Of a DNA stretch of 64,000 nt, positions 51,976 to 61,266 are shown in pieces. This DNA comes from Oceanobacillus sp. FSL K6-2867. Its GTDB lineage: Bacteria > Bacillota > Bacilli > Bacillales > Amphibacillaceae. The first letter of the stretch is position 1. Each line of letters starts with the position of its first letter. The notes beneath the pieces were generated by a model. It was not told where the DNA came from. It made no database searches and saw nothing but the letters and a program-made list of their open reading frames with translations. The stretch is from assembly GCF_037963145.1 (NCBI RefSeq), contig NZ_CP150144.1, positions 2,294,001-2,358,000 on the forward strand, read 5' to 3'. Both the position numbers and the translations under genes were made by a program.

Positions 51976-53310
51976 ATGTCAAAAGGTATTAAAATTGCAA
52001 CAATTGGTGGGGGATCCAGCTATACCCCTGAATTAGTAGAAGGATTTATAAAAAGATATGATGAATTCCCAGTTAAAGAGTTATGGTTAGTAGATATTGA
52101 AGCAGGAAAAGAAAAGTTAGAAATCGTTGGAAATCTTGCGAAAAGAATGATTGAAAAAGCGGGTCTTCCAATTGATGTTCATTTAACACTGGATCGAAGA
52201 GCGGCTTTAAAGAATGCTGATTTTGTTACAACGCAATTTCGTGTAGGATTGCTGGATGCTCGAGCAAAAGATGAAAGTATTCCGTTGAAATACGGGGTTC
52301 TTGGACAGGAGACGAATGGACCTGGTGGTTTGTTTAAAGGATTACGTACAATCCCTGTTATTTTGGATATTTGTAAGGACATGGAAGAATTATGTCCAGA
52401 TGCATGGTTAATCAACTTTACGAATCCTGCTGGCATGGTAACCGAAGCCGTGTTACGCTACTCGAACATCAAAAAAGTCGTTGGATTGTGCAATGTGCCG
52501 ATTGGAATGGAAATGGGCGTTGCCAAATTATTGGATGTCGATCATTCACGAATCCGAATTGACTTTGCCGGACTAAATCACATGGTCTACGGGTTAGATG
52601 TCTATGTGGATGGAGAAAGTGTAAAAGAAGAAGTTATTAAGAAATTGTCAAATCCAGAAAATAGCAGTTTTGTTAAAAACATTGATGGAATGGGCTGGGA
52701 GCCTGAATTTATTCAAGCACTAGGTGCTATAACATGCCCATACCATATGTATTACTACAAATCGAAGGAAATGCTGGATAAGGCGATAGAAAGCTCTAAG
52801 GAAGAGGGTACCCGTGCAGAAGTTGTCCAACAGTTGGAGCGAGAATTATTCGAGCTGTATAAAGATGAAAATCTTGATATCAAACCACCGCAATTAGAAG
52901 AACGTGGTGGAGCATATTATTCGGATGCTGCTGTTCGCTTAATTACATCCATTTATAATGACAAACGTGACATTCAACCAGTAAACACGATGAATCGTGG
53001 TGCAATTGCCAGTATTCCAGATGAATCAGCAGTTGAAATCAGCTGTGTTATTACTAAGGACGGTCCAATTCCGCTTGCGGTAGAAGATTTGCCTGTTGCT
53101 GTCCGTGGTCTTGTTCAGCAAATTAAATCATTTGAGCGTATTGGAGCAGAGGCGGCTGTAACAGGTGATTACAATAAAGCAGTGCTTGCTTTAACAATTA
53201 ACCCATTAACACCAAGTGATGCAATTGCGAAACAAATTGTAGATGATATGATGGAAGCACATAAAGCGCACCTTCCACAATTTTTCCAAAACGAAAAAGT
53301 AATACAATAG
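51976..53310 (+). CDS. GH4 6-phospho-glucosidase (LicH/CelF-like)
   Basis: 444 residues. NAD-binding start [18 protein letters not shown], then [25 protein letters not shown] with the metal-binding Cys, and [10 protein letters not shown]4 enzymes use NAD+ and Mn2+ in a redox-assisted cleavage of 6-phospho-beta- (or alpha-) glucosides. GGAGG precedes the ATG. No PTS gene is adjacent, so it presumably works on products imported by BglP or another PTS. It is the second, unrelated 6-phospho-glucosidase within 3 kb. Confidence 0.88.
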   Translation: MSKGIKIATIGGGSSYTPELVEGFIKRYDEFPVKELWLVDIEAGKEKLEIVGNLAKRMIEKAGLPIDVHLTLDRRAALKNADFVTTQFRVGLLDARAKDESIPLKYGVLGQETNGPGGLFKGLRTIPVILDICKDMEELCPDAWLINFTNPAGMVTEAVLRYSNIKKVVGLCNVPIGMEMGVAKLLDVDHSRIRIDFAGLNHMVYGLDVYVDGESVKEEVIKKLSNPENSSFVKNIDGMGWEPEFIQALGAITCPYHMYYYKSKEMLDKAIESSKEEGTRAEVVQQLERELFELYKDENLDIKPPQLEERGGAYYSDAAVRLITSIYNDKRDIQPVNTMNRGAIASIPDESAVEISCVITKDGPIPLAVEDLPVAVRGLVQQIKSFERIGAEAAVTGDYNKAVLALTINPLTPSDAIAKQIVDDMMEAHKAHLPQFFQNEKVIQ

Positions 53311-53413
53311 TCCAGCATTAATGGGATTCCAGTAATTAGCAAGGGATATAACTAAAGTGGTTTACATTAAGGACGAAATGCACAAATTTTGAGTAAAACA
53401 TCTTTCTAAGGCG

Positions 53414-53451
53414 AAAGTCACTTTGCTGCCAAGTAGCAAAGTGACTTTTTT
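53414..53451 (+). terminator. Terminator of the GH4 gene
   Basis: Perfect 14-bp stem AAAGTCACTTTGCT (53414-53427) / AGCAAAGTGACTTT (53435-53448), then a T-run. A second inverted repeat AAATTTGTT/AACAAATTT (53459-53492) lies just past the ahpF stop. Confidence 0.85.
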
Positions 53452-53497
53452 GAAGTGGAAATTTGTTCGGATGTCAGCATACAAACAAATTTCGAAG

Positions 53498-55027
53498 TTA
53501 ATTTCTTACAAGATAATCAAAAGCACTCAATGCCGCTGTTGCAGCTGATCCCATGGAAATAATAATTTGCTTAAATGGTTCTGTTGTACAATCACCAGCA
53601 GCAAATACGCCTGGGACGCTTGTAGCGCCACGAGCATCAATTACGATTTCGCCAAATTTATTACGTTCAACGGCATCGCCTAACCAATCTGTGTTTGGTA
53701 CTAGACCGATTTGAACGAATACACCAGATAATTCAATATGCTTCTCTTCACCTGATTGGCGCTCAACATACGTAATACCGTTTACGTTGTCTGTTCCGGT
53801 AATTTCTTTTGTTTGCGCATTTTTAACCACCGTGACATTCGGCAGGCTGTGGAGACGGTCCTGAAGCACTGAATCAGCTTTTAGTTCTGACGCATATTCA
53901 AGAACTGTTACGTGATTCACAATTCCAGCAAGGTCAATGGCTGCTTCAACACCGGAGTTACCGCCACCGATAACCGCTACATCTTTACCTTCAAATAATG
54001 GACCATCACAGTGTGGGCAGTATGCTACCCCTTTATTCTTGAATTCTGCTTCACCAGGAACGCCAATATTGCGCCAACGAGCTCCTGTAGCAAGGATAAC
54101 GGATTTACTCTTTAGAACAGCACCGTTTTCCAGCTCGATTTCAATCATATCTTTCTTTTCTAAACGAGCCGCACGCTGCAAATTCATGACATCAATATTA
54201 TAATCTTTGACATGCTCTTCAAGGTTTGCTGCAAGCCTAGGCCCTTCTGTACGGTTTACACTGATAAAGTTTTCGATGCTTGCTGTGTCTAAAATTTGAC
54301 CACCGAAACGTTCAGCAACAATACCTGTGCGGATACCTTTACGTGCTGCATAAATAGCGGCACTTGCTCCACCTGGTCCGCCACCGATAACAAGTACATC
54401 ATACGGATCTTTATCAGCGAATTCAGATGCATCTGGGCCGTTTCCTAGTTTGGCAAGGATTTCTTCAACAGTCATCCGGCCACCGCCAAATTCCTCCCCG
54501 TTTAAGAACACAGTAGGAACTGCCATAATGTTTTTCGATTCAGCTTCTTCTTTGTAAGCTGCACCATCAATCATGGTATGAGAGATACGTGGGTTTAATA
54601 CACTCATCACGTTCAATGCTTGGACAACTTCTGGGCAGTTTTGGCAAGTTAAACTGATGTATGATTCAAAGTGATAATCTTCATTAATGTTCTTAATTTG
54701 GCCGATTGCTTTTTGGTCGACTTTTGGAGCTCTTCCACTAACTTGAAGTAATGCAAGAACTAAAGATGTGAACTCATGCCCAAGCGGGATACCAGCAAAT
54801 GTAATGCCAGTATTTTCACCAATACGGTTGACACTAAAGCTCGGTGTTCTTTCTAACAACGTGTGTTCAATTTTGATGTTCGATGACATTGCCGCTAACT
54901 CTTCTACCAGTGTCAGCATGTCACGAGAAACATCGTCGTTTCCAGTGCTAACTTTGATTAGTACGTCGCCCTCCATCAATTGGAGATATTGCGCTAACTG
55001 TGCTTTAATATCCGCATCTAGTAACAT
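53498..55027 (-). CDS. ahpF: Alkyl hydroperoxide reductase subunit F
   Basis: 509 residues. N-terminal thioredoxin-like domain ~1-195 with CQNCPEV; FAD/NAD-binding domain ~205-505 with LVIGGGPGGASAAIYAA, the redox pair in AYCPHCDGP and GVFAAGDCTTEP. It passes electrons from NADH to AhpC. AAGGAG before the ATG. It follows ahpC on the same strand, 90 bases away, with a repeat element in the gap. Confidence 0.95.
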   Translation of the reverse strand: MLLDADIKAQLAQYLQLMEGDVLIKVSTGNDDVSRDMLTLVEELAAMSSNIKIEHTLLERTPSFSVNRIGENTGITFAGIPLGHEFTSLVLALLQVSGRAPKVDQKAIGQIKNINEDYHFESYISLTCQNCPEVVQALNVMSVLNPRISHTMIDGAAYKEEAESKNIMAVPTVFLNGEEFGGGRMTVEEILAKLGNGPDASEFADKDPYDVLVIGGGPGGASAAIYAARKGIRTGIVAERFGGQILDTASIENFISVNRTEGPRLAANLEEHVKDYNIDVMNLQRAARLEKKDMIEIELENGAVLKSKSVILATGARWRNIGVPGEAEFKNKGVAYCPHCDGPLFEGKDVAVIGGGNSGVEAAIDLAGIVNHVTVLEYASELKADSVLQDRLHSLPNVTVVKNAQTKEITGTDNVNGITYVERQSGEEKHIELSGVFVQIGLVPNTDWLGDAVERNKFGEIVIDARGATSVPGVFAAGDCTTEPFKQIIISMGSAATAALSAFDYLVRN

Positions 55028-55048
55028 TCACTCTACTCCTTATATTGC

Positions 55049-55116
55049 ATGTTCAAAAAGAGAATGAAAAGGATCGAAGTTCGACAGATCCTTTTCACCA
55101 GTCTTTTGAACAACCT
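55049..55116. repeat. Intergenic repeat element, short copy (B), between ahpC and ahpF
   Basis: Inverted orientation relative to the copy at 28516. Ends TGTTCAAAAAG and CTTTTGAACAACCT form terminal inverted repeats; an inner perfect stem GAAAAGGATC/GATCCTTTTC gives a strong hairpin in the mRNA. It occupies almost the whole ahpC-ahpF gap. Confidence 0.65.
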
Positions 55117-55117
55117 A

Positions 55118-55687
55118 TTATATTTTTCCTACAAGATCAAGGCTTGGTTTAAGTGTTTCTGAGCCTTCTTCCCATTTTGCTGGGCAAACTTCACCAGGGT
55201 TGTTGCGTACGTATTGTGCTGCTTTAATTTTTCCAACAAGTGTGCTTGCGTCACGGCCAATACCGTCAGCGTTAATTTCCGCTGCTTGGACAACGCCATC
55301 TGGGTCAATGATAAATGTACCACGTTGTGCAAGACCTGCTTCTTCATCTAGGACATCAAAGTTTCTGGAGATTTTTTGTGAAGGGTCACCGATCATTATG
55401 TATTCAAGCTTGCTGATCGCATCTGAATGATCATGCCATGCTTTGTGTGTGAAGTGAGTATCTGTTGATACAGAATATACTTCAACTCCTAATTTTTTCA
55501 ATTCTGCGTAGTGGCTTTGAAGGTCTTCAAGTTCAGTTGGACAAACGAAAGTAAAGTCTGCTGGATAGAAGCAAACAACACTCCACTGACCTTTTAAATT
55601 TTCATCGGTAATTTCGATGAATTCACCGTTACCGCTATTGTAAGCTTGTGCTGTGAAGGCTTGAATTTCTTTTCCAATTAGAGACAT
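55118..55687 (-). CDS. ahpC: Alkyl hydroperoxide reductase subunit C (typical 2-Cys peroxiredoxin)
   Basis: 189 residues. Peroxidatic Cys 49 in [12 protein letters not shown]; resolving Cys in [11 protein letters not shown] near the end. Reduces H2O2 and organic hydroperoxides, recycled by AhpF. AGGAGG upstream of ATG. A PerR-like box and an A+T-rich promoter lie upstream. Confidence 0.95.
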   Translation of the reverse strand: MSLIGKEIQAFTAQAYNSGNGEFIEITDENLKGQWSVVCFYPADFTFVCPTELEDLQSHYAELKKLGVEVYSVSTDTHFTHKAWHDHSDAISKLEYIMIGDPSQKISRNFDVLDEEAGLAQRGTFIIDPDGVVQAAEINADGIGRDASTLVGKIKAAQYVRNNPGEVCPAKWEEGSETLKPSLDLVGKI

Positions 55688-55768
55688 AATGTAATTTCCT
55701 CCTGCTGTATGTTTAATTTAGAAAGATATAGTTGTTATATAACGACAAATGTTCGTTTTGTTGGTTAA

Positions 55769-55783
55769 CTATAATAATTCTAA
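55769..55783 (-). promoter_or_regulatory. PerR-box-like site before ahpC
   Basis: CTATAATAATTCTAA matches TTATAATNATTATAA at 12 of 14 defined positions. A TTGACA -35 on the minus strand lies at 55817-55822. Peroxide-induced control of ahpCF is thus likely. Confidence 0.65.
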
Positions 55784-55940
55784 TGCAACACTCATTATTA
55801 TATAGAACATATCTATTGTCAATATTTATCTAGATGTTTGCGAAATTGTTCACAATTTCATTAATTCGCCCACTCAATTAGTATAATAAATGTCATAAAA
55901 ATTATAATATGAAACTGGTAGCTCAAATATGCGACTAATT

Positions 55941-55971
55941 AAAAAGGCGTCTTCCCATTACAGAAAACGCC
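55941..55971 (-). terminator. Terminator downstream of the nucleoside hydrolase region
   Basis: GGCGTCTTC (55946-55954) / GAAAACGCC (55963-55971), one mismatch; on the minus strand followed by five T. Confidence 0.65.
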
Positions 55972-56039
55972 CGTAGAAATATCTTTAAAGAATTTCATTT
56001 TGCCCCTTGGATGGCCGGATCCTTTTTGATTGCATAGGA

Positions 56040-56124
56040 AACCGGGCGCTTCCGCTTTTGTTCTTGCCATTGCAATATTCGTTAGCGGTGCAATCGATAA
56101 TAGATCGATCTCCCGGATTTTGTA
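56040..56124 (-). pseudogene. Decayed nucleoside hydrolase fragment
   Basis: Directly after the stop of the intact nucleoside hydrolase, a minus-strand frame reads REIDLLSIAPLTNIAMA, matching the conserved GPLTNIA motif of this family. It has no start and the sequence beyond loses resemblance. It looks like the remains of a second, tandem copy removed by deletion. Confidence 0.5.
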
Positions 56125-56131
56125 ACATCCT

Positions 56132-57070
56132 CTATTCCTTTTTTGCTAATTCAGTCATATAATCAAAGAATGCATCACGATTTACATCATAAACGACATT
56201 CACAGGTCGTCCGTAAGCTGTTTCAACTGTACGTCCTTGACTCGGTCCGTCTGTGATGACAGCACTATTAACTGTTTGTACCTTAACAAGGTCGCTGTTG
56301 CCTACAAATGCAGTCGTTAGCACGTCCCATAAGTAGTAAGTGGAATTTGTAGTAAAATGAACAAGCGGCGGGACCCCAGCATAACATTGACCGAGGAAAT
56401 CAACGCCAATATGTTTACGTTCTTTTGCCCAGCGTTTACGCACATCCAAGGTTAAAGGTACTTGATTTGTGCTTTCAAGCGCGACTAGATCAATTTTGAT
56501 GTTCGTTTTCCATACGCGAGCAGCAGCTTCCGGATCCCAAAACACATTCCACTCAGCAGTTCCATCATGTTCAGGTTCGTGAACGTTTCCAGCCTCTCGA
56601 AAAGTGCCGCCCATCCAAACGAGTCTTTCGATTTTATCCTCAATATCTGGAGATTCATCCAATGCTCGAGCAAGGTCAGTTAGAGGACCGGTGAATAATA
56701 AGGTTGTTTTTTCAGCAGTATTTTGAATAGCATCTATCATATGAAGATGTGCTGGCTTTTCTGCTACTGGTGCAATCATTTTTCCAGATTCATTTAAAAT
56801 TGGCAGAGCATCTACATAGAAAGCGTGCATTCGCCAATCTTTTGGAAAAGGGTTTTTTCCGCGTGAATTTGACTCAGCTACTTCGAGGACGTCGCTTCCA
56901 AAAAGGTCGATAATTTTCCGGCTTGCAAATACCGCTGGCTCTAGATAACAATCAGCCGGAATAACGGATACACCTGTCAATTTGATATTATCCATTTTAA
57001 GTAACAAAAACAATGAAACAAGATCATCGACTCCACCATCATGATTAAAATAAATATGTTTTTTTGTCAT
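56132..57070 (-). CDS. Inosine/uridine-preferring nucleoside hydrolase family protein
   Basis: 312 residues from ATG 57070; the frame extends upstream to 57190 without a start signal. The calcium-binding motif appears as YFNHDGGVDDLVSLFLL instead of the usual DxDPGxDD, a variant found in a subset of Firmicutes. LLFTGPLTDLARAL, GGTFREAGNV and AEWNVFWDPEAAA are the other signatures. Cleaves nucleosides to base and ribose. The ribosome binding site AAAGGA is ~12 bases away, so expression may be modest. Confidence 0.85.
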   Translation of the reverse strand: MTKKHIYFNHDGGVDDLVSLFLLLKMDNIKLTGVSVIPADCYLEPAVFASRKIIDLFGSDVLEVAESNSRGKNPFPKDWRMHAFYVDALPILNESGKMIAPVAEKPAHLHMIDAIQNTAEKTTLLFTGPLTDLARALDESPDIEDKIERLVWMGGTFREAGNVHEPEHDGTAEWNVFWDPEAAARVWKTNIKIDLVALESTNQVPLTLDVRKRWAKERKHIGVDFLGQCYAGVPPLVHFTTNSTYYLWDVLTTAFVGNSDLVKVQTVNSAVITDGPSQGRTVETAYGRPVNVVYDVNRDAFFDYMTELAKKE

Positions 57071-57899
57071 TGCAAAATCGCATCCTTTTTTATAAAAATT
57101 TTTTTCAATGGTTCGCTCAACTGCCGAGTTTCTGATTGAATAATTTGAATACTGTGGATAGCCTAAGTGACTGAACAATAACGTTTGCAAAGCACGATGC
57201 CTTAGTCAAACTTCTTGCACTCCACTATGATAAGTGGGCAGCCTGATCGACCCTCGTCGTTTCTCTATTATCTCCTATGTAAGAACCTTCGACATCTGAA
57301 TCACTCTAAGAGTTCGGGTTCGATTCCGTATGTTCTAACCGAGCGCCTAGGCCTTTGTTCTTTGTATGGCAATCCATTTTTGTCAAGGCTTCTCCATTGT
57401 ATGGTCTCCGATTCCATGGGGGAGTATTCGTATTCCTTCTTTAATATGCGGGTTTTTGTGGAATGCAAAAAAACCTGAGTATATACCTGCCCAGGCAGCG
57501 GATTTACATGTAGAAATTGTGTAATGTGTATCATAAAAATACGAGTTTACAGACATTCTTTCATGTAGTCCGGTAGTTTACGGTTACCAGGTAGAAACGC
57601 TTAACCCATATTGTTAAGCATATACATTCAATGAGCTTCTATTGATTATTCACCTAAATATTAATAGCATGAACGTCATGAATTGGTCAACAGAAAATGC
57701 AAATGTTTTTATGTTTTGTTAATTTTGGCGTTCGGATATTTATTGTGAGTAAGATGCTTAACATCAGCTTATCCAGTTTTTGGCCTTTATCAATAACTCG
57801 ATCCATGTAAAGGAGCTTCTTTTAATAGAAAAGCATGTAATTCTATTTTACACATTTATGTTACAATCGTACTAACAATATAAGAAGCGGGCGAGACGA
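57071..57899. other. Long non-coding stretch
   Basis: Over 800 bases with no credible gene. A 56-base stretch near 57280-57336 has AGAAC/GTTCT ends and a GGTTCGATTCC T-loop-like motif, reminiscent of a shortened tRNA but not foldable as one. The SNF2 promoter is not resolved. Confidence 0.4.
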
Positions 57900-60800
57900 T
57901 TGAAAATGAAAGTGACGAACAAAAAGATCGAAGACATGTGCGGTACGGTCTCTTTTAAAAAAGGGGACTCTTTTTATCGATCGAATAAAGTTACGTTGAA
58001 ACTCTATATGCATGATCGGTGCGAAGCGATTGTTGCAGGGACAGAAGATTTTTATGTGACAGTTGAACATGCGGATCATCAAACATTGAAAGCCACATGC
58101 AGCTGTCCGTCTTTAGCATCGTATACAAAGGATTGCCAGCATGTTGCAGCAGTTTTGCTTGCTATTCAGCATGAGCAGCGTAAAGGAACCGTTCCAGGAA
58201 AAGTGTTTGAAGGCTTGCCAAAACAGGCGCTGGCAGATGATCTGATGGAAATTTTCGATTATCATTCTTTTCGCTCAAGCACACATCAACGTCATTTTGA
58301 AAATCGGGAAGTACTGCCATTGCACTTTACGTGCCGACTGATTACGCACGATGAAAACTGGCAGCTGTTTGGCATGGAAGTCCGAATTGGTTCAACAACC
58401 GTAAGTGATATTCGGGCATTCTTGCAGCAGGTTAGGGCAGGAGAGCCTTTCGCACTATCATCAATACTCACGTTTGACCCGAAAATTCACTGCTTTATGC
58501 CCGATTCGGACGCGGTTTTGCAAGAGCTTTGCCTAGTGAATCATGATGAAAAAACGGAGATAGATGAAAATAGATTGAAGGACAAGGCGGTATTGCCTAT
58601 TCCACCTTCTGCTTGGGAGCGGATTGCAGCTTTACTGGAAGGGCTGACAGATGTGACAGTCAAATATGACGGCAAAAGCTTTAAAGGAATTCAATTCTCA
58701 AAAGCTATGCTTCCATTGCAGTTTGATTTTGCGCCAGCAGTGCAGCATGATTATGCGCTGACGGTGAAAGGGATGGATCGGCTGACAATTCTTCAAGCTT
58801 ATCGTTCTGTGTTGGTTTCAGGGAAATTGATTCAGCTTTCAAGGGACACTTATCAACCACTTGTTAACTTAAAGCAGATGCTCGATACAGCTGGAACAAA
58901 TAAAATCCCTATTTCTAAGCATCAAGCAGGTTTTATTGTCGAAAAGGTAGCGCCAGGGCTAAAGAAAATTGGAACAGTTTATTTGACAGGAGATATTACA
59001 AATCATCTTGCAAAAACACCATTAACAGCAAAATTGTATTTAGACCGGCTAAAAAACCGTTTGCTTGCCGGTCTTGAATTCCAGTATGAAAATAATGTGA
59101 TCAATCCACTGGATCAAGATGCGCTTCGCAACAGTCTGTTTATTGTTCGAGATATCGAGAAGGAAAATGAAATCCTGGAGCTGATGAAAGCTGGCCAATT
59201 TGCGACAACAGATGGTGGTTATTTTCTCCACAACGAGGAACTCGAATATGAATTTTTGCATTATATTCTTCCCAAACTTCAAAAGCTTGTTAAAGTATAT
59301 GCGACAACGGCCATTCGCCTTCGTGTGATGAAAGCACCAGTCCCGCCAAGGATTAAGGTAAAGGCTAAAAAAGATCGGGTTAACTGGTTGGAGTTTAAGT
59401 TCGAAATGGAAGGATTTCCTGAGCAGGATATTCGGGAGATTTTAGTTGCTTTAGAGGAAAAACGAAAATATTACCGCTTGCGGGATGGGGCGCTTTTATC
59501 GCTTGAGACAAGGGAGTTTGAAGAGATTCAACGGTTCTTGCATGCGGCACCATTGCAAGAGGAGGACGACCTGGAACGTGGTCTTCAGGTTCCAGTTATT
59601 CAAGGGCTTCGCTTGCTTGATAGCACTTCTGATACTGTATTCTCGCCTGAGGAGTCATTCCGGAAGTTTTTACAGCAAATTGAAACCCCTGAGCTAGACA
59701 AATTCCCGATTCCTGAAAATGTACAGCATGTGCTTCGAGATTATCAGCGATTGGGTTTTCAGTGGATGAAGACACTTGCAAGCTGCGGATTTGGCGGGAT
59801 TCTTGCAGATGATATGGGTCTTGGGAAAACATTGCAAAGCATCACATTTATTCAGTCTGAGCTCGCTTCTATTCGCAATAGAAAGCTGCCTGTTTTAATT
59901 GTGTGCCCTGCATCATTAACATATAACTGGCTGAATGAACTGGGAAAATTCACACCACACACTCAAGCTATGATACTCGAAGGGACAAGGGAAAAGCGGC
60001 GGAATTTGAAAAAACGGGTCATGGATTATGATGTTGTTATTGTTTCGTATCCCCTGTTACGAAGTGAGAGTCAGTGGTTTGCGAAACAAGCTTTCCATAC
60101 AGTGTTTTTTGACGAAGCTCAAGCATTTAAGAACCCGATGACACAGACGGCAAGAGCAGTAAAGAAATTGCAGGCAGATTACCGCTTTGCATTAACGGGT
60201 ACGCCAATTGAAAATGCATTAGAGGATCTATGGTCCATTTTTCATGTTGTCTTTCCGGAATTATTCCGTGGTCTACAGGAATATAGCAATCTGAATCGAA
60301 AACAAATTTCACGCCGGATACGGCCGTTTCTTCTTCGCCGCATAAAGGAGGATGTATTGGCGGAGCTGCCAGCAAAAGTGGAATGGATCGAAAAAGTAGA
60401 ATTACTGCCAGAGCAAAAGAAGATATATGGCGCTTATTTAGCAAAACTGCGGCATGAAACATTGAAGCATCTGGACAAAGATACGATACGAAAAAACCGG
60501 ATTCGTATTTTATCAGGTTTAACGAGGTTGCGGCAGATTTGCTGCCATCCCGATCTATTTGTTGAAGGATATGAAGGCAGGTCGGCTAAATTTGAAAAGC
60601 TAAAGCAGCTGTTAGAGGAATCGAGGCTTGCAGGCAGAAGGGTGCTTATTTTCTCCCAGTTTACAAAAATGCTGGGCCTTATTGGAGGAGAGCTTACGAA
60701 GCAAGGTGCAGATTACTTTTATCTTGATGGGCAAACGCCGTCTGCGGAACGGATAGAATGTGTAAATCGATTCAATCAAGGGGAGCGGAATATTTTTCTG

Positions 60801-61100
60801 ATTTCTTTAAAAGCTGGTGGGACAGGACTTAATTTAACCGGAGCAGATACTGTAATCCTATATGATTTATGGTGGAATCCAGCCGTTGAAGAGCAGGCAG
60901 CAGACCGCGCTCACCGGATTGGACAGGAGCACGAGGTGCAAGTTATTAAGCTCATTGCACGGGGAACGATTGAAGAAAAAATGAATGAACTGCAGGAGCA
61001 AAAGAGAGGTCTCATTGAAGAGATGATTGATCCGCAGAGTAAGTCAGTGACATCACTTACGGAGGAAGATATTCGAGAGATTTTGAAGTTGCAGGAATAG
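57900..61100 (+). CDS. SNF2-family helicase with SWIM zinc finger (YwqA-like)
   Basis: 1066 residues from TTG 57900 (ATG 57906 also possible; weak ribosome binding site). SWIM zinc finger CSC...DCQH at ~62-78; a Bacillus-type SNF2-associated region to ~600; helicase lobe 1 with ILADDMGLGKT (~638-648), FFDEAQAFKN, LTGTPIEN; lobe 2 with LIFSQFTKML, ISLKAGGTGLNLTGAD and QAADRAHRIGQ. ATP-driven DNA translocase; bacterial members act with RNA polymerase recycling (RapA-like) or repair, but this subfamily has no settled role. Confidence 0.92.
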   Translation: MKMKVTNKKIEDMCGTVSFKKGDSFYRSNKVTLKLYMHDRCEAIVAGTEDFYVTVEHADHQTLKATCSCPSLASYTKDCQHVAAVLLAIQHEQRKGTVPGKVFEGLPKQALADDLMEIFDYHSFRSSTHQRHFENREVLPLHFTCRLITHDENWQLFGMEVRIGSTTVSDIRAFLQQVRAGEPFALSSILTFDPKIHCFMPDSDAVLQELCLVNHDEKTEIDENRLKDKAVLPIPPSAWERIAALLEGLTDVTVKYDGKSFKGIQFSKAMLPLQFDFAPAVQHDYALTVKGMDRLTILQAYRSVLVSGKLIQLSRDTYQPLVNLKQMLDTAGTNKIPISKHQAGFIVEKVAPGLKKIGTVYLTGDITNHLAKTPLTAKLYLDRLKNRLLAGLEFQYENNVINPLDQDALRNSLFIVRDIEKENEILELMKAGQFATTDGGYFLHNEELEYEFLHYILPKLQKLVKVYATTAIRLRVMKAPVPPRIKVKAKKDRVNWLEFKFEMEGFPEQDIREILVALEEKRKYYRLRDGALLSLETREFEEIQRFLHAAPLQEEDDLERGLQVPVIQGLRLLDSTSDTVFSPEESFRKFLQQIETPELDKFPIPENVQHVLRDYQRLGFQWMKTLASCGFGGILADDMGLGKTLQSITFIQSELASIRNRKLPVLIVCPASLTYNWLNELGKFTPHTQAMILEGTREKRRNLKKRVMDYDVVIVSYPLLRSESQWFAKQAFHTVFFDEAQAFKNPMTQTARAVKKLQADYRFALTGTPIENALEDLWSIFHVVFPELFRGLQEYSNLNRKQISRRIRPFLLRRIKEDVLAELPAKVEWIEKVELLPEQKKIYGAYLAKLRHETLKHLDKDTIRKNRIRILSGLTRLRQICCHPDLFVEGYEGRSAKFEKLKQLLEESRLAGRRVLIFSQFTKMLGLIGGELTKQGADYFYLDGQTPSAERIECVNRFNQGERNIFLISLKAGGTGLNLTGADTVILYDLWWNPAVEEQAADRAHRIGQEHEVQVIKLIARGTIEEKMNELQEQKRGLIEEMIDPQSKSVTSLTEEDIREILKLQE

Positions 61101-61103
61101 TGG

Positions 61104-61142
61104 AAAAGCTAGCTGGTTTATTGGTGAACCGCCTGCTTTTTC
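61104..61142 (+). terminator. Terminator of the SNF2 gene
   Basis: AAAAGC (61104-61109) with inner GGTT/AACC and closing GCTTTTT. Confidence 0.6.
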
Positions 61143-61266
61143 GATTATAAAATCTATTGGGCTTTATTCTTTAAATTTTGATATAAATCGGCTACGATAA
61201 AATTACCTATTTTTATTAAACGTATACGCAAAAAGGCATTTGACTTTTACAAGGAGGAATTAACTA

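Noticed and set aside
57280..57336. tRNA-like stretch with a GGTTCGATTCC motif and AGAAC/GTTCT ends
   Set aside because: Only ~56 bases, no D-arm or anticodon stem can be drawn, and the T-stem has a G-G clash; at most a relic.
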